From: Streptomyces sp. JB150
GTDB lineage: Bacteria > Actinomycetota > Actinomycetes > Streptomycetales > Streptomycetaceae
NCBI RefSeq assembly: GCF_011193355.1
Contig: NZ_CP049780.1
Span: 755,686-819,685, forward strand
Direction: 5' to 3'
Length of the DNA: 64,000 nt
Positions 33,102 through 41,000 of this stretch are shown here, in pieces (position 1 is the first letter of the stretch; each line of letters begins with the position of its first letter). The position numbers were made by a program, and so were the translations under genes. The notes below the pieces were generated by a model, which was given only the letters and a program-made list of their open reading frames with translations, ran no database searches and was not told the origin of the DNA.

Positions 33102-33266
33102 CGCGAGGTGGTGAGCGGCGTAGCGCTGGAGGTAGCCGGCCCAGTCGTCCCGGCCGACCCAGCGGCCCGCCTGGCGCGGCACCCGCAGCCCCGGCAGCGC
33201 CGACAGCCTGCCGCGTGGTGTGCAGCGCCAGATGCTCGTACCGGCCTCGCCGGTGCTCAGCGTCGC
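33102..33266 (-). pseudogene. Fragment of a flavin-containing monooxygenase-like gene
   Basis: About 55 codons read LSALPGLRVPRQAGRWVGRD followed by DWAGYLQRYAAHHLA. This is typical of the segment after the FAD-binding motif in flavin monooxygenases (L-P-G-x-P-x-P...G-R-W-V-x-R-D...Y-L-x-x-Y-A). The FAD and NADPH GxGxxG motifs are not found in the flanks, so only a fragment survives. Confidence 0.5.
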
Positions 33267-33397
33267 CCTCGGGAGAAGGGTGGTCCGGTCACCTCTCCTG
33301 TGGCCGCCGAGGGTGGGCCGCCGGGTGCGCGAACCTCGCATGGGGCCGGGCCGGACCGGGTACACGGGGGGACCGACCGGACGTCGGGAGGCACAGG

Positions 33398-33820
33398 ATG
33401 AGCATGAGTGAGCAGACACCGTCCCAGGCCGAGGGTGAACGCGACGACGTCACCGGTACCTCCTACGACCCGCCGCGTACGACGCCCTCCCAGGCGGAGG
33501 GCGAGCGGGAGGACGACGTCGAGGACGTGACGCAGGCACCGCCCGGCGAGGACACGGAACGGCAGCGGGGAGACCAGCGCACGGAACGGCAGTCGGAAGC
33601 CGCCGGCTCGGAGGCCGAGGGCGCCGAGTGGCAGCGCGGATACGCGCGCGCCGGGGACGAGGAGGAGCCGGGGGCCCACTCCGGCCAGGAGAGCCAGGCC
33701 CGTGAGCGGGTGGTGCCGGGCACGGCGAGCGCGGCCGAGGGCTACGGCCCGGCCGGCGGGACGGCGAGCGGTGAGCCGCTGACCGGCGTCGAGCAGCCGG
33801 CGGACGAGCGGGAGCGCTGA
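33398..33820 (+). CDS. Acidic, intrinsically disordered hypothetical protein
   Basis: A 140-residue protein rich in Glu, Gln, Gly, Arg and Asp, with no hydrophobic core. The motif PSQAEGER-(D/E)DDV occurs twice near the N-terminus (about residues 8 and 30), and ERQRGDQRTERQSEAAGSEA follows. Likely soluble and unfolded; it may be a stress-protective or scaffold protein, but I do not recognise a family. ATG at 33398 has GGGAGG seven bases ahead, and the codon third positions are GC-rich, so I consider it real. The next gene starts 34 bases later, possibly cotranscribed. Confidence 0.6.
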   Translation: MSMSEQTPSQAEGERDDVTGTSYDPPRTTPSQAEGEREDDVEDVTQAPPGEDTERQRGDQRTERQSEAAGSEAEGAEWQRGYARAGDEEEPGAHSGQESQARERVVPGTASAAEGYGPAGGTASGEPLTGVEQPADERER

Positions 33821-33854
33821 CGGACGGCGAGGAGCGGAGCCGGAGGTGAGACGG

Positions 33855-34517
33855 ATGACCTCCGAGCCGGTGTCGGTGCCGGCGCACGGGGTGGCACTGG
33901 CGGGGGACCTGACGATGCCCTCCGCCGCTTCGGGGGTGGTGCTGTTCGCGCACGGCAGCGGCAGTTCCCGGCACAGTCCGCGCAACCGCGCGGTGGCCGC
34001 CGAACTGAACCGCGTGGGCCTGGGCACGCTGCTGCTGGACCTGCTGAGCGAGCGCGAGGAGCTTGACGACGCCGTCTCCGGGCGGCACCGCTTCGACATC
34101 GGTCTGCTGGCCCGGCGGCTGGTGGACACGGTGGACTGGCTGGAGCGGCAGCCGGGGACGGGGACCCTGCCGGTGGGCCTGTTCGGTGCGAGCACCGGTG
34201 CCGCCGCCGCGCTGGTGGCCGCGGCGGAGCGGCCGGGGCGGGTGTACGCGGTGGTCTCCAGGGGTGGGCGGCCGGATCTGGCCGGTGACCGGCTGCCGGA
34301 GGTGGCGGCGCCGGTGCTGCTGATCGTGGGGGGCGCGGACGAGCTGGTGCTGGGGCTGAACGAGGAGGCCGCGGAGCGTCTGCCGGCGCCGCACCGGATC
34401 CATGTCGTGCCGGGGGCCACGCACCTGTTCCCGGAGCCGGGCGCGCTGGAGGAGGTGGCCGGGGCCGCCGGCGACTGGTTCCGGGAATGGCTCCGTACCG
34501 GCGCGGATGAGGCCTGA
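33855..34517 (+). CDS. Alpha/beta hydrolase, dienelactone hydrolase-like
   Basis: A 220-residue soluble hydrolase. The oxyanion region is LFAHGSGSSRHSPRN, the nucleophile elbow is GASTG (Ser), and the late Asp and His are in GGADELV and PGATHLFPEPGAL, completing a Ser-Asp-His triad. It is close to the hydrolase domain often fused to or encoded beside phosphoribosyltransferases in actinobacteria; here no transferase is present. Its substrate is unknown. ATG at 33855 follows GGAGGTGAG. Confidence 0.85.
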   Translation: MTSEPVSVPAHGVALAGDLTMPSAASGVVLFAHGSGSSRHSPRNRAVAAELNRVGLGTLLLDLLSEREELDDAVSGRHRFDIGLLARRLVDTVDWLERQPGTGTLPVGLFGASTGAAAALVAAAERPGRVYAVVSRGGRPDLAGDRLPEVAAPVLLIVGGADELVLGLNEEAAERLPAPHRIHVVPGATHLFPEPGALEEVAGAAGDWFREWLRTGADEA

Positions 34518-34557
34518 TCCACCGGTATGTGCGGCCTGGGTATCCCTGACACCCGCG

Positions 34558-34590
34558 CATATGCCGGACATATGCCGCGCATATGCCCGG
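34558..34590. repeat. Three 11-bp direct repeats (CATATGCC) upstream of the P450 gene
   Basis: CATATGCC begins at 34558, 34569 and 34580, exactly 11 bases apart (units CATATGCCGGA, CATATGCCGCG, CATATGCCCGG). Each core also contains the palindrome CATATG. One-turn spacing is what SARP/OmpR-type winged helices recognise. It lies about 150 bases ahead of the P450-terpene synthase operon. Confidence 0.7.
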
Positions 34591-34734
34591 CGTGCTTCAC
34601 CGTGCTCCCGTGCGCCCCCGCAGAAAAAGGATGTCGCAATCCGCCATCAGATTGAACTGGGCAGTACATGATTCAAGTGCCCGTTCGGTGAGTGATCACC
34701 GATTTCCGTGTTTCGACTGAGACGGGGGTAACCG

Positions 34735-36180
34735 ATGAGCGGTTCCGTCAAGGAACCTGAACAGGCATGGACAGTGGAATGTGCCCCCGGCGCATTCCCT
34801 CTGCTCGGCCACGGTATCGCCTTGTTCCGCCGGCCGCTGGCGTTTTTGAATTCTTTGCCGGCGCGCGGGGATCTGGTGGAGGTGCGGCTGGGCCCGCAGC
34901 GCGCCTGGGTCGTGTGTCATCCGGAGCTGGTGCACCGGATGCTGTTGGACGCGCAGACGTTCGACAAGGGCGGCACGCTGTACGACAGGCTCCGCTCTCT
35001 GATGGGCGACGGCGTCGTGACCTGCCCGCACGACCGGCACCGCCGGCAGCGCCGGCTCCTCCAGCCCGCCTTCCGCCCCTCCCGCGTGGCCGGCCACGCG
35101 GACCTGATGGGCGAGGAGGCCGCGTCGGTGGCCGCCACCTGGCGGGCCGGGCAGGAGGTCGACGTCAGCGCGGCCATGATGACGGTGACGGCGCGCGTGA
35201 TGAGCCGGGTGCTGTTCTCCGACTCCCTGGACGCGGCGACCCACACGGAGGTGCGGCGCTGCCTGGCCGATGTCGTGCGCGGCCTGTTCCTCCGTACGAT
35301 CGTGCCGGTCGACGCGGTCTTCGCGTTCCCGACCCCCGCGAACCGCCGCTACCGGCGCGCGGTCGACCGGCTGCACGCGATCGTGGCCGCGGCCGTCGCC
35401 GAGCGGCGGCGGGGCGCCCACCGTGACGATCTCCTGGGGACGCTGCTGGCCGCCGCCGCGAGCGACGAGGACGGCGCCGTCACCGACCGGGAGGTCCACG
35501 ACCAGCTGATCACCCTGCTGCTCACCGGCGTGGAGACCACCGCCCTGTGCCTGGCCTCGGCGTTCAGCCTGCTGGGCCGCGACCCGGAGGCCGAGGGGCG
35601 GCTGCACGCCGAGCTCGACACGGTGCTCGCCGACGGGCGCCGGCCCGGACCGGGCGATCTGCCCCGGCTCGACTACACCCGCGCGGTCGTCACCGAGACG
35701 CTGCGCCACTCCCCGCCCGGCTGGCTCTTCACCCGGATCACCACCCGCGACACGGAGCTGGCGGGCCGCCGCATCCCACGTGGGACCACGGTGCTGTACA
35801 GCCCGTACCTGCTGCACCACGACCCCGCGTCCTTCCCGGATCCCGAGCGCTTCCTCCCCGACCGCTGGCTGCCGGGCGGGACCGCCGCCGCGCGGGAGCA
35901 CGCCCTGGTGCCCTTCGCGGCGGGCAGCCGCAAGTGCCTGGGCGACGGCTTCGCCATGACGGAGGCGACGCTGGCGCTGGCGACCATCGCCGCCCGCTGG
36001 CGGCTGGCCCACCGCCCCGGCGCCTCCCGGGACACCCGGCCCGCGGTCACCCTGGGGCCGCGGACCCTCCGCATGACCTGCGCACCGCGAACGCGCGAGC
36101 GGGCCGGCACCACGCACCGTACGACGATCCGCGTACCGCATTCCCGAACGGCAGGTGAGACCGGTGTCGACGACGCATGA
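34735..36180 (+). CDS. Cytochrome P450 paired with terpene synthase
   Basis: A 481-residue soluble monooxygenase. The heme loop is FAAGSRKCLG with ligand Cys401; the I-helix reads LLTGVETTA (acid and Thr for oxygen activation) and the K-helix ExxR is ETLRHSPP. The start HGIALFRRPLAFLNSLPARG and the C-helix HRRQRRLLQPAF resemble the CYP170-type P450s that oxidise sesquiterpenes made by a neighbouring synthase. An Arg/Thr-rich tail of about 30 residues extends beyond the usual C-terminus. The ATG at 34735 follows an AT-richer leader. Its end overlaps the terpene synthase start by 17 bases, so the two are translationally coupled and likely act in one pathway. Confidence 0.92.
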   Translation: MSGSVKEPEQAWTVECAPGAFPLLGHGIALFRRPLAFLNSLPARGDLVEVRLGPQRAWVVCHPELVHRMLLDAQTFDKGGTLYDRLRSLMGDGVVTCPHDRHRRQRRLLQPAFRPSRVAGHADLMGEEAASVAATWRAGQEVDVSAAMMTVTARVMSRVLFSDSLDAATHTEVRRCLADVVRGLFLRTIVPVDAVFAFPTPANRRYRRAVDRLHAIVAAAVAERRRGAHRDDLLGTLLAAAASDEDGAVTDREVHDQLITLLLTGVETTALCLASAFSLLGRDPEAEGRLHAELDTVLADGRRPGPGDLPRLDYTRAVVTETLRHSPPGWLFTRITTRDTELAGRRIPRGTTVLYSPYLLHHDPASFPDPERFLPDRWLPGGTAAAREHALVPFAAGSRKCLGDGFAMTEATLALATIAARWRLAHRPGASRDTRPAVTLGPRTLRMTCAPRTRERAGTTHRTTIRVPHSRTAGETGVDDA

Positions 36181-37171
36181 GGAAATCACGGTTCCCCGGC
36201 AGGACGGAATTCGGCGTTCCAGCCTGAAGGAGCTGATCGACGCGCAGCTGTACATGCCGTTTCCGTTTCAGCGGAACCGACATGAGGCGGAGGCGTCGGC
36301 GGGGGTGGAGAAATGGCTGCGGGAGGTCGGCCTGCTGGATGAACCGGGCGTTCCGGAGATGATCGCGTACACCCGCCCCGCCGAACTCGCCTCGTACAAC
36401 AGCCCTGCCGTGGATCCCGGCATACTCCAGATCATCGCCAATCAAATCGCCTATCAATTCGTCTTCGACGACAAGGCGGAGGATGTGGGTCACCGGTGGC
36501 CGGAAAACCTGCTGCCCATGCTGTGCGAGAGCGTCGCGATCCTCAGGGACGGCGCGGCGCCGACCACGCCCCTCGGAGCGGCGCTGGCCGACCTGTACCG
36601 CCAGGTGCAGGAGCGGTGCACGCCCGACCAGGCGGCCCGGTGGGCATGGAAGAGCCGTGAGTACGTCCATGGCCTGCTGTACGAGGCGGTCACCCAGACC
36701 GGCACTTCCCCCGTGCGGATCGACCTGTGCGCCTCGGTACGCTCGCTCACCGCGGGAATCGAACCGTTCTACCCCCTGTACGAGGCGGCGCAGCCGTGCG
36801 AGCTCGCACCCGAGGAGCTTCACCATCCGGTCATGCGACGTATGACGCGCCTGTCGGTGGACGCGGCCGTGTGGACGGCCGACCTGTTCTCCGCGGTGAA
36901 GGAACAACGGACAGGCGGAGTGATCAATCTGGCTCTCGCCCACCAGAACCAGCACCGCTGCCCGTTGCCCACGGCCGTCGCCCTTGCCATCCGGCAGATC
37001 AACAGCGCCATCAGCGAGTTCGAAGAGCTCTGGACCGGGATCAGGGCGGAGCTGAGCCCGGCGGGCCGCGGTTACGTGGACGGCATGATCGGCTGGATCA
37101 GCGGCTGCTATCACTGGTCCCGCACCGTCCCGAGGTACGCGGACACGGCGGTGACGCCGGCACTGCTCTGA
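36164..37171 (+). CDS. Class I terpene synthase with a non-canonical NSE triad
   Basis: A 335-residue cyclase-fold enzyme. The first metal motif is DDKAED (Asp102, Asp103, Glu106). The second, normally N/D-D-x-x-S-x-x-x-E, reads ADLFSAVKE at about 239-247, so Ala replaces the metal-binding Asn while Ser243 and Glu247 remain. The pyrophosphate-sensor Arg (SVRSLTAGIEPFY) and the C-terminal RY pair (SRTVPRY) are present. It would ionise a prenyl diphosphate, probably farnesyl diphosphate, to a cyclic terpene; the product is unknown. GTG at 36164 has AGGTGAG ahead; GTG 36155 is an alternative. A hairpin terminator follows. Confidence 0.88.
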   Translation: MSTTHEEITVPRQDGIRRSSLKELIDAQLYMPFPFQRNRHEAEASAGVEKWLREVGLLDEPGVPEMIAYTRPAELASYNSPAVDPGILQIIANQIAYQFVFDDKAEDVGHRWPENLLPMLCESVAILRDGAAPTTPLGAALADLYRQVQERCTPDQAARWAWKSREYVHGLLYEAVTQTGTSPVRIDLCASVRSLTAGIEPFYPLYEAAQPCELAPEELHHPVMRRMTRLSVDAAVWTADLFSAVKEQRTGGVINLALAHQNQHRCPLPTAVALAIRQINSAISEFEELWTGIRAELSPAGRGYVDGMIGWISGCYHWSRTVPRYADTAVTPALL

Positions 37172-37180
37172 CGCTCACCC

Positions 37181-37208
37181 GACTGGCCCTCCGAAAAGAG
37201 GGCCAGTC
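37181..37208 (+). terminator. Terminator of the P450-terpene synthase operon
   Basis: GACTGGCCCTC (37181-37191) pairs perfectly with GAGGGCCAGTC (37198-37208) around CGAAAA. Confidence 0.85.
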
Positions 37209-37364
37209 ATATCTCCTTACCAGACTGATGGGACATCAAACCGCCCAGACTCTGGATTCACCCGAACCTGTCGTCTTCCCGCCCCAACACGGCCTACCAC
37301 CTGGAACGAGCGGCGTACGCTCGGCGCTGCCCGCGACGACCAGCGACAGGAAGCAGTGGGGCAC

Positions 37365-40274
37365 ATGGCGTCTGTGTCACGGCAAACGACCACTCCAGCC
37401 AGGCCGTTGTTCGAGCGCCATCGAGAACTCAAGGCGCTCGATGCCGCGTTGTCGGACCTGCGCTCTGCCGCTCGTGGAGCACGTGCCCGGCACACCGGCC
37501 TGCTCACCTTCACGGCGCCGGCCGGCATGGGGAAGTCCGCGCTGCTGTCCGAAGCGCGGATCCGCGCCGCCTCTCAGGGCTTCACCGTGCTGTCGGGCGG
37601 AGGCAGCGAGACGGAGCAGGAGGTGGCGTTCCGGCTCATCCGGCAGTTCGTCCAGCCCGCACTGGCGACGATGAACAACACCGAACTCCGCTCCTTCCTG
37701 GGGAGTTGGTACGACATCGTCGCCACCGCTCTCGGCCTGGAGGCGACAAACGTCTCGTCCGTGCCGGACCCGACCGGGGTGCGCGACGGCCTCGACTGGG
37801 TGATGACTCGGCTCACCGTGCTGAAGAAGCCCGTCGTGCTGCTCCTGGACGATCTGCACTGGGCCGATCTGGAGTCGCTGAGCTGGCTGACCTCGTTCGC
37901 CCCACGGGCCGCGGACCTTCCGCTCCTGATCATCCTCGCCTACCGACCCGACGACCTGCCGGACGAGGCCGCCCCTTTCCGCACCCTGGTGGAGCGGCAC
38001 ACGAGCCGCCCCTACACACTGGCTCCGCTCACCGTCTCCGCCGTGGCACGGATCGTGCGAGAGGAAGTGGGCGAGAGCGCCGAGGACCAGTTCTGCGAGG
38101 AGTGCTGGACGGTCACCAGCGGCAACCCCTTCGAGACCGTCGAACTCGCCATCAGGCTCGGCGAGCGGAACCTGCGGGGCACCGAGGCCGACCTGCCCGC
38201 CATGCGGAACCTCGCCGCCGCCGTCAAGGGACCGGGCATCGTCGAGCGCCTGCGGGCTCTCGGCACATCAACCCGCCGTTTCGCACACGCGGCGGCCATC
38301 CTGGGCGCCCCGTTCTCCCCGCGGCTGGCCGCCGACCTCGCCGTGGTCGGGGAGACCCAGGCCACCCATTCGATCGAGAAGCTGCGCGCGGCGCGCTTCG
38401 TGGCGGAGGGCGAGAACCCTGACGGCAGCCTGGATTTCGTCCACCCGATCATCGCCACGGCGATCTACCGGGACGTCCCCGACGGCCTGCGGGGCGGCAT
38501 GCACAACGCCGCCGCGGTGGCCATCCGGACGGCGGGGTACGGCATCACCGCCGCCGCCCGCCACCTGCTGGAGGTGCCTTGCGAGGGCAAGCCCGAAGCG
38601 GTCGAATGGCTGCGGGAGGCGGCCCGCGAGTACCTGCGGTCCGGCGCCCCGGAGGCCGCCCGCCGTCTGCTCACCCGAGCCCTGCAGGAGCCGCCCCTTC
38701 CGGAGGACCGGGCGCCGCTGCTGCACGAACTCGCCTGCGCCACCTTCCTCATCGACCCGAGGGCCACCGTCCAGCACCTCCGTGAGGCACTGGCGGAACC
38801 CGGGATCGAACCGGAGTTGCGCGCCGCCATCGTCTTCAAGCTCAGCCAGGCCCTCGCCCACACCGACCGGATGGAGGAGGCGGCCACCCTCGCCTCCGAG
38901 GAGGCGCGACGCAGCCAGTACCACCCCCGTGTCCGGCTGCGGATGCTGGCCGACCACTTCGTGTGGAGCATGTTCCGCACCGACGAGCCCGACTCGGCAG
39001 ACCGCTCCCGCAGGCTGAACAAGCTGGCCGGCAAGCTGACCGGCCGGGGTCCGGAGGAACGCTGGATCCTGGGGCTGCGGGCGTGGGACGCCCTGCTGCG
39101 CGCCGAGCGCAGGCAGTCCGTGCTGCGCTACGCCGAGGACGCGCTGCAGGGCGGCATGAGCTGGGCCGACGAGAACCGGGGTTTCGAGATCCCCGTTTCC
39201 GTCGCCCTCGTGTTCATGTACTGCGACCAGCCGCGCCGGGCCGAGGAGTTGTTCATCGACGGCATGGCCGAGTGCGAGACCAAAGGCTGGCGCGGCTCTC
39301 ATCTGGCCGTCGGCCAGACTCTGTTCGGCTACATCCGCTACCGCCGGGGGAACCTGCCCGAGGCAGAACACTGGGTCCGCCAGGGGCTCCAGACCGCGGA
39401 ACGCGTCGAAGGTGCCGTCCCCGCGCAGTGGTTCGCCATCGGCATCCTCATCCAGACGCTGCTGGCCCGCGGCCGGATCGCCGCCGCCCGCCGGGTCGCC
39501 GACGAGCACCAATACGGCAAGGTGGTACCGAACGCCGTGATCTACCCGGACCCACGGACCGTGTACGCCGAACTGCTGCTGGCCGAAGGCCGGCACGCCG
39601 AGGCCGCCCAGCTTCTGACCCGCGTCGGAGACTGGCTCGACGGTCGTGACTGGCGCAACCCCTCCTGGTGTCCGTGGCGGCTGGATCTGTCCGCCGCGCT
39701 CGCGCGGACCGCGCCGGAGCGGGCCGTGCGGGTCGCCCGGGAGGCCGTGGCGCACGCGCGGGACTTCGGTGCGGCGTCGGTGATCGGGCAGGCGCTGCGC
39801 GCCGAGGCGGAGGTGACCGGCGGGCGTGCGGCGCTAAAGCAGTACGAGGAGGCCGTGGAGCACCTGGAGCAGTCGCCGTCGGCGTACGAGCTGGCCCGCG
39901 CGCTCGTCGGGCACGGCGCCGCGTTGTCCCGTGAAGGCCGGCTGCACGACGCCGCCGACCGGCTGTACCAGGGCCTGGAGGTCGCCGTGCACTGCGGCGC
40001 GGAGGCGCTGGCCGCGCGGGCGAGGGAGGAGTTGTCGACGGCCGGGCTGCGTCCGCTGCCGCTGCGGTACGCGCAGACGGACACCCTCACCGCGCACGAG
40101 CGCCGGGCCGCGGAGCTGACCTCGCAGGGGCACGCCACCGCGGTGGTCGCCAAGGAGCTGCACCTCACCGAGCAGGGGGTGCGCCAGCTTCTCTCCGCCG
40201 TCTACCGCAAGCTGGGCACCGACCCGGCGGGCCTGACCGAGGCGCTGGAGGCGCTGCCGCGGCCACAGGTGTGA
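37365..40274 (+). CDS. LAL-type LuxR-family transcriptional regulator
   Basis: A 969-residue large ATP-binding regulator. The N-terminal AAA/ATPase domain has Walker A APAGMGKS (Lys57) and Walker B VVLLLDDLHWAD; a long TPR-like helical region fills about residues 330-880; the C-terminal LuxR HTH lies at about 905-960 (LTAHERRAAELTSQGHATAV then LHLTEQGVRQLLSAVYRKLG). Such proteins act as pathway-specific activators of secondary metabolism or sugar use. It follows the terpene operon in the same direction after a terminator, so it may activate it. ATG 37365 is chosen over GTG 37356 on spacing from AGGAAG. Confidence 0.92.
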   Translation: MASVSRQTTTPARPLFERHRELKALDAALSDLRSAARGARARHTGLLTFTAPAGMGKSALLSEARIRAASQGFTVLSGGGSETEQEVAFRLIRQFVQPALATMNNTELRSFLGSWYDIVATALGLEATNVSSVPDPTGVRDGLDWVMTRLTVLKKPVVLLLDDLHWADLESLSWLTSFAPRAADLPLLIILAYRPDDLPDEAAPFRTLVERHTSRPYTLAPLTVSAVARIVREEVGESAEDQFCEECWTVTSGNPFETVELAIRLGERNLRGTEADLPAMRNLAAAVKGPGIVERLRALGTSTRRFAHAAAILGAPFSPRLAADLAVVGETQATHSIEKLRAARFVAEGENPDGSLDFVHPIIATAIYRDVPDGLRGGMHNAAAVAIRTAGYGITAAARHLLEVPCEGKPEAVEWLREAAREYLRSGAPEAARRLLTRALQEPPLPEDRAPLLHELACATFLIDPRATVQHLREALAEPGIEPELRAAIVFKLSQALAHTDRMEEAATLASEEARRSQYHPRVRLRMLADHFVWSMFRTDEPDSADRSRRLNKLAGKLTGRGPEERWILGLRAWDALLRAERRQSVLRYAEDALQGGMSWADENRGFEIPVSVALVFMYCDQPRRAEELFIDGMAECETKGWRGSHLAVGQTLFGYIRYRRGNLPEAEHWVRQGLQTAERVEGAVPAQWFAIGILIQTLLARGRIAAARRVADEHQYGKVVPNAVIYPDPRTVYAELLLAEGRHAEAAQLLTRVGDWLDGRDWRNPSWCPWRLDLSAALARTAPERAVRVAREAVAHARDFGAASVIGQALRAEAEVTGGRAALKQYEEAVEHLEQSPSAYELARALVGHGAALSREGRLHDAADRLYQGLEVAVHCGAEALAARAREELSTAGLRPLPLRYAQTDTLTAHERRAAELTSQGHATAVVAKELHLTEQGVRQLLSAVYRKLGTDPAGLTEALEALPRPQV

Positions 40275-40300
40275 CGCCGGGCCGCGGGCGTACGGCTGTC

Positions 40301-40426
40301 ATGCGTCCGGTTTCACGAGTCCGGTCTCATGATCCGCATGTCATGAGCCGAATCCCATGAGCCGGATCCCATGAGCCGGATCCCATGACCGGGATCTCAT
40401 GACCGGGGACTCATGAGCCGGCGAGG
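40301..40426. repeat. 14-bp tandem repeat array
   Basis: Nine consecutive 14-base units start at 40301, 40315, 40329, 40343, 40357, 40371, 40385, 40399 and 40413, with consensus ATGAGCCGGATCCC. Units 5 and 6 are identical; the outer ones diverge. The last unit is the 3' end of the yjbQ-like gene and contains its stop codon, so the array seems to have grown outward from that gene's end. Confidence 0.9.
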
Positions 40427-40839
40427 AAGCTGAGGCGCACCTGGCGGTTCGGGTTGTCCCGGTTGGTGTCGACCAGGCACACCGACTGCCAGGTACCCAG
40501 CTCCAGTCGCCCGTTGAGCACGGGCAGGGTGGCGTGCGGCGGCACGATGGCGGGCAGGACGTGGTCGCGGCCGTGGCCGGGGCTGCCGTGGCGGTGCTGC
40601 CAGCGGTCGTCGGCGGGCAGGAGGGTGTGCAGGGCGGTGAGCAGGTCGTCGTCGCTGCCCGCGCCGGTCTCGATGATGGCGATGCCGGCGGTGGCGTGCG
40701 GGACGAAGACGTTGAGGAGACCGTCGCGTCCGGCGGCCGCCTCGCCGAGGAAGGCCTCGCAGTCGCGGGTGAGGTCGACGACGGTCTCCTCGGAGCCGGA
40801 GGTGATGTGCAGCACTCGGGTGGTGAACGCGTCTGACAT
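40411..40839 (-). CDS. YjbQ-family protein (UPF0047)
   Basis: A 142-residue protein of the YjbQ family, small beta-rich trimers with a metal-binding site and weak thiamine-phosphate synthase activity reported for some members. Signatures: LLNVFVPHATAGIAIIE, DDDLLTALHTLLP, WQHRHGSPGHGRDHVLPAIV and LGTWQSVCLVDTNRD. The His residues in PHATAG and HRHG...GRDH are the expected metal ligands. ATG at 40837-40839 has AGGATGGGG ahead. The stop codon lies inside the 14-bp repeat array. Divergent from the flavoprotein gene. Confidence 0.88.
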   Translation of the reverse strand: MSDAFTTRVLHITSGSEETVVDLTRDCEAFLGEAAAGRDGLLNVFVPHATAGIAIIETGAGSDDDLLTALHTLLPADDRWQHRHGSPGHGRDHVLPAIVPPHATLPVLNGRLELGTWQSVCLVDTNRDNPNRQVRLSFLAGS

Positions 40840-41000
40840 GGTCCCCATCCTGTCCCATCGGGCCCGCGGCCGGGCGCACCGGGCGTTCGCGCCGGGCAGC
40901 GGCGCGGGAGAGCCTGCGGAGAGACCGGCGGGAAGAGGCGCGGGAGACCAGCGGGCGCAGCTGCGGGAAGATCCGTGTCCTCGGTGCTGTTGACAGCGGC

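Noticed and set aside
40301..40426. Tandem repeats considered as a CRISPR array
   Set aside because: Units are 14 bases, directly adjacent with no unique spacers, and no cas genes are present.
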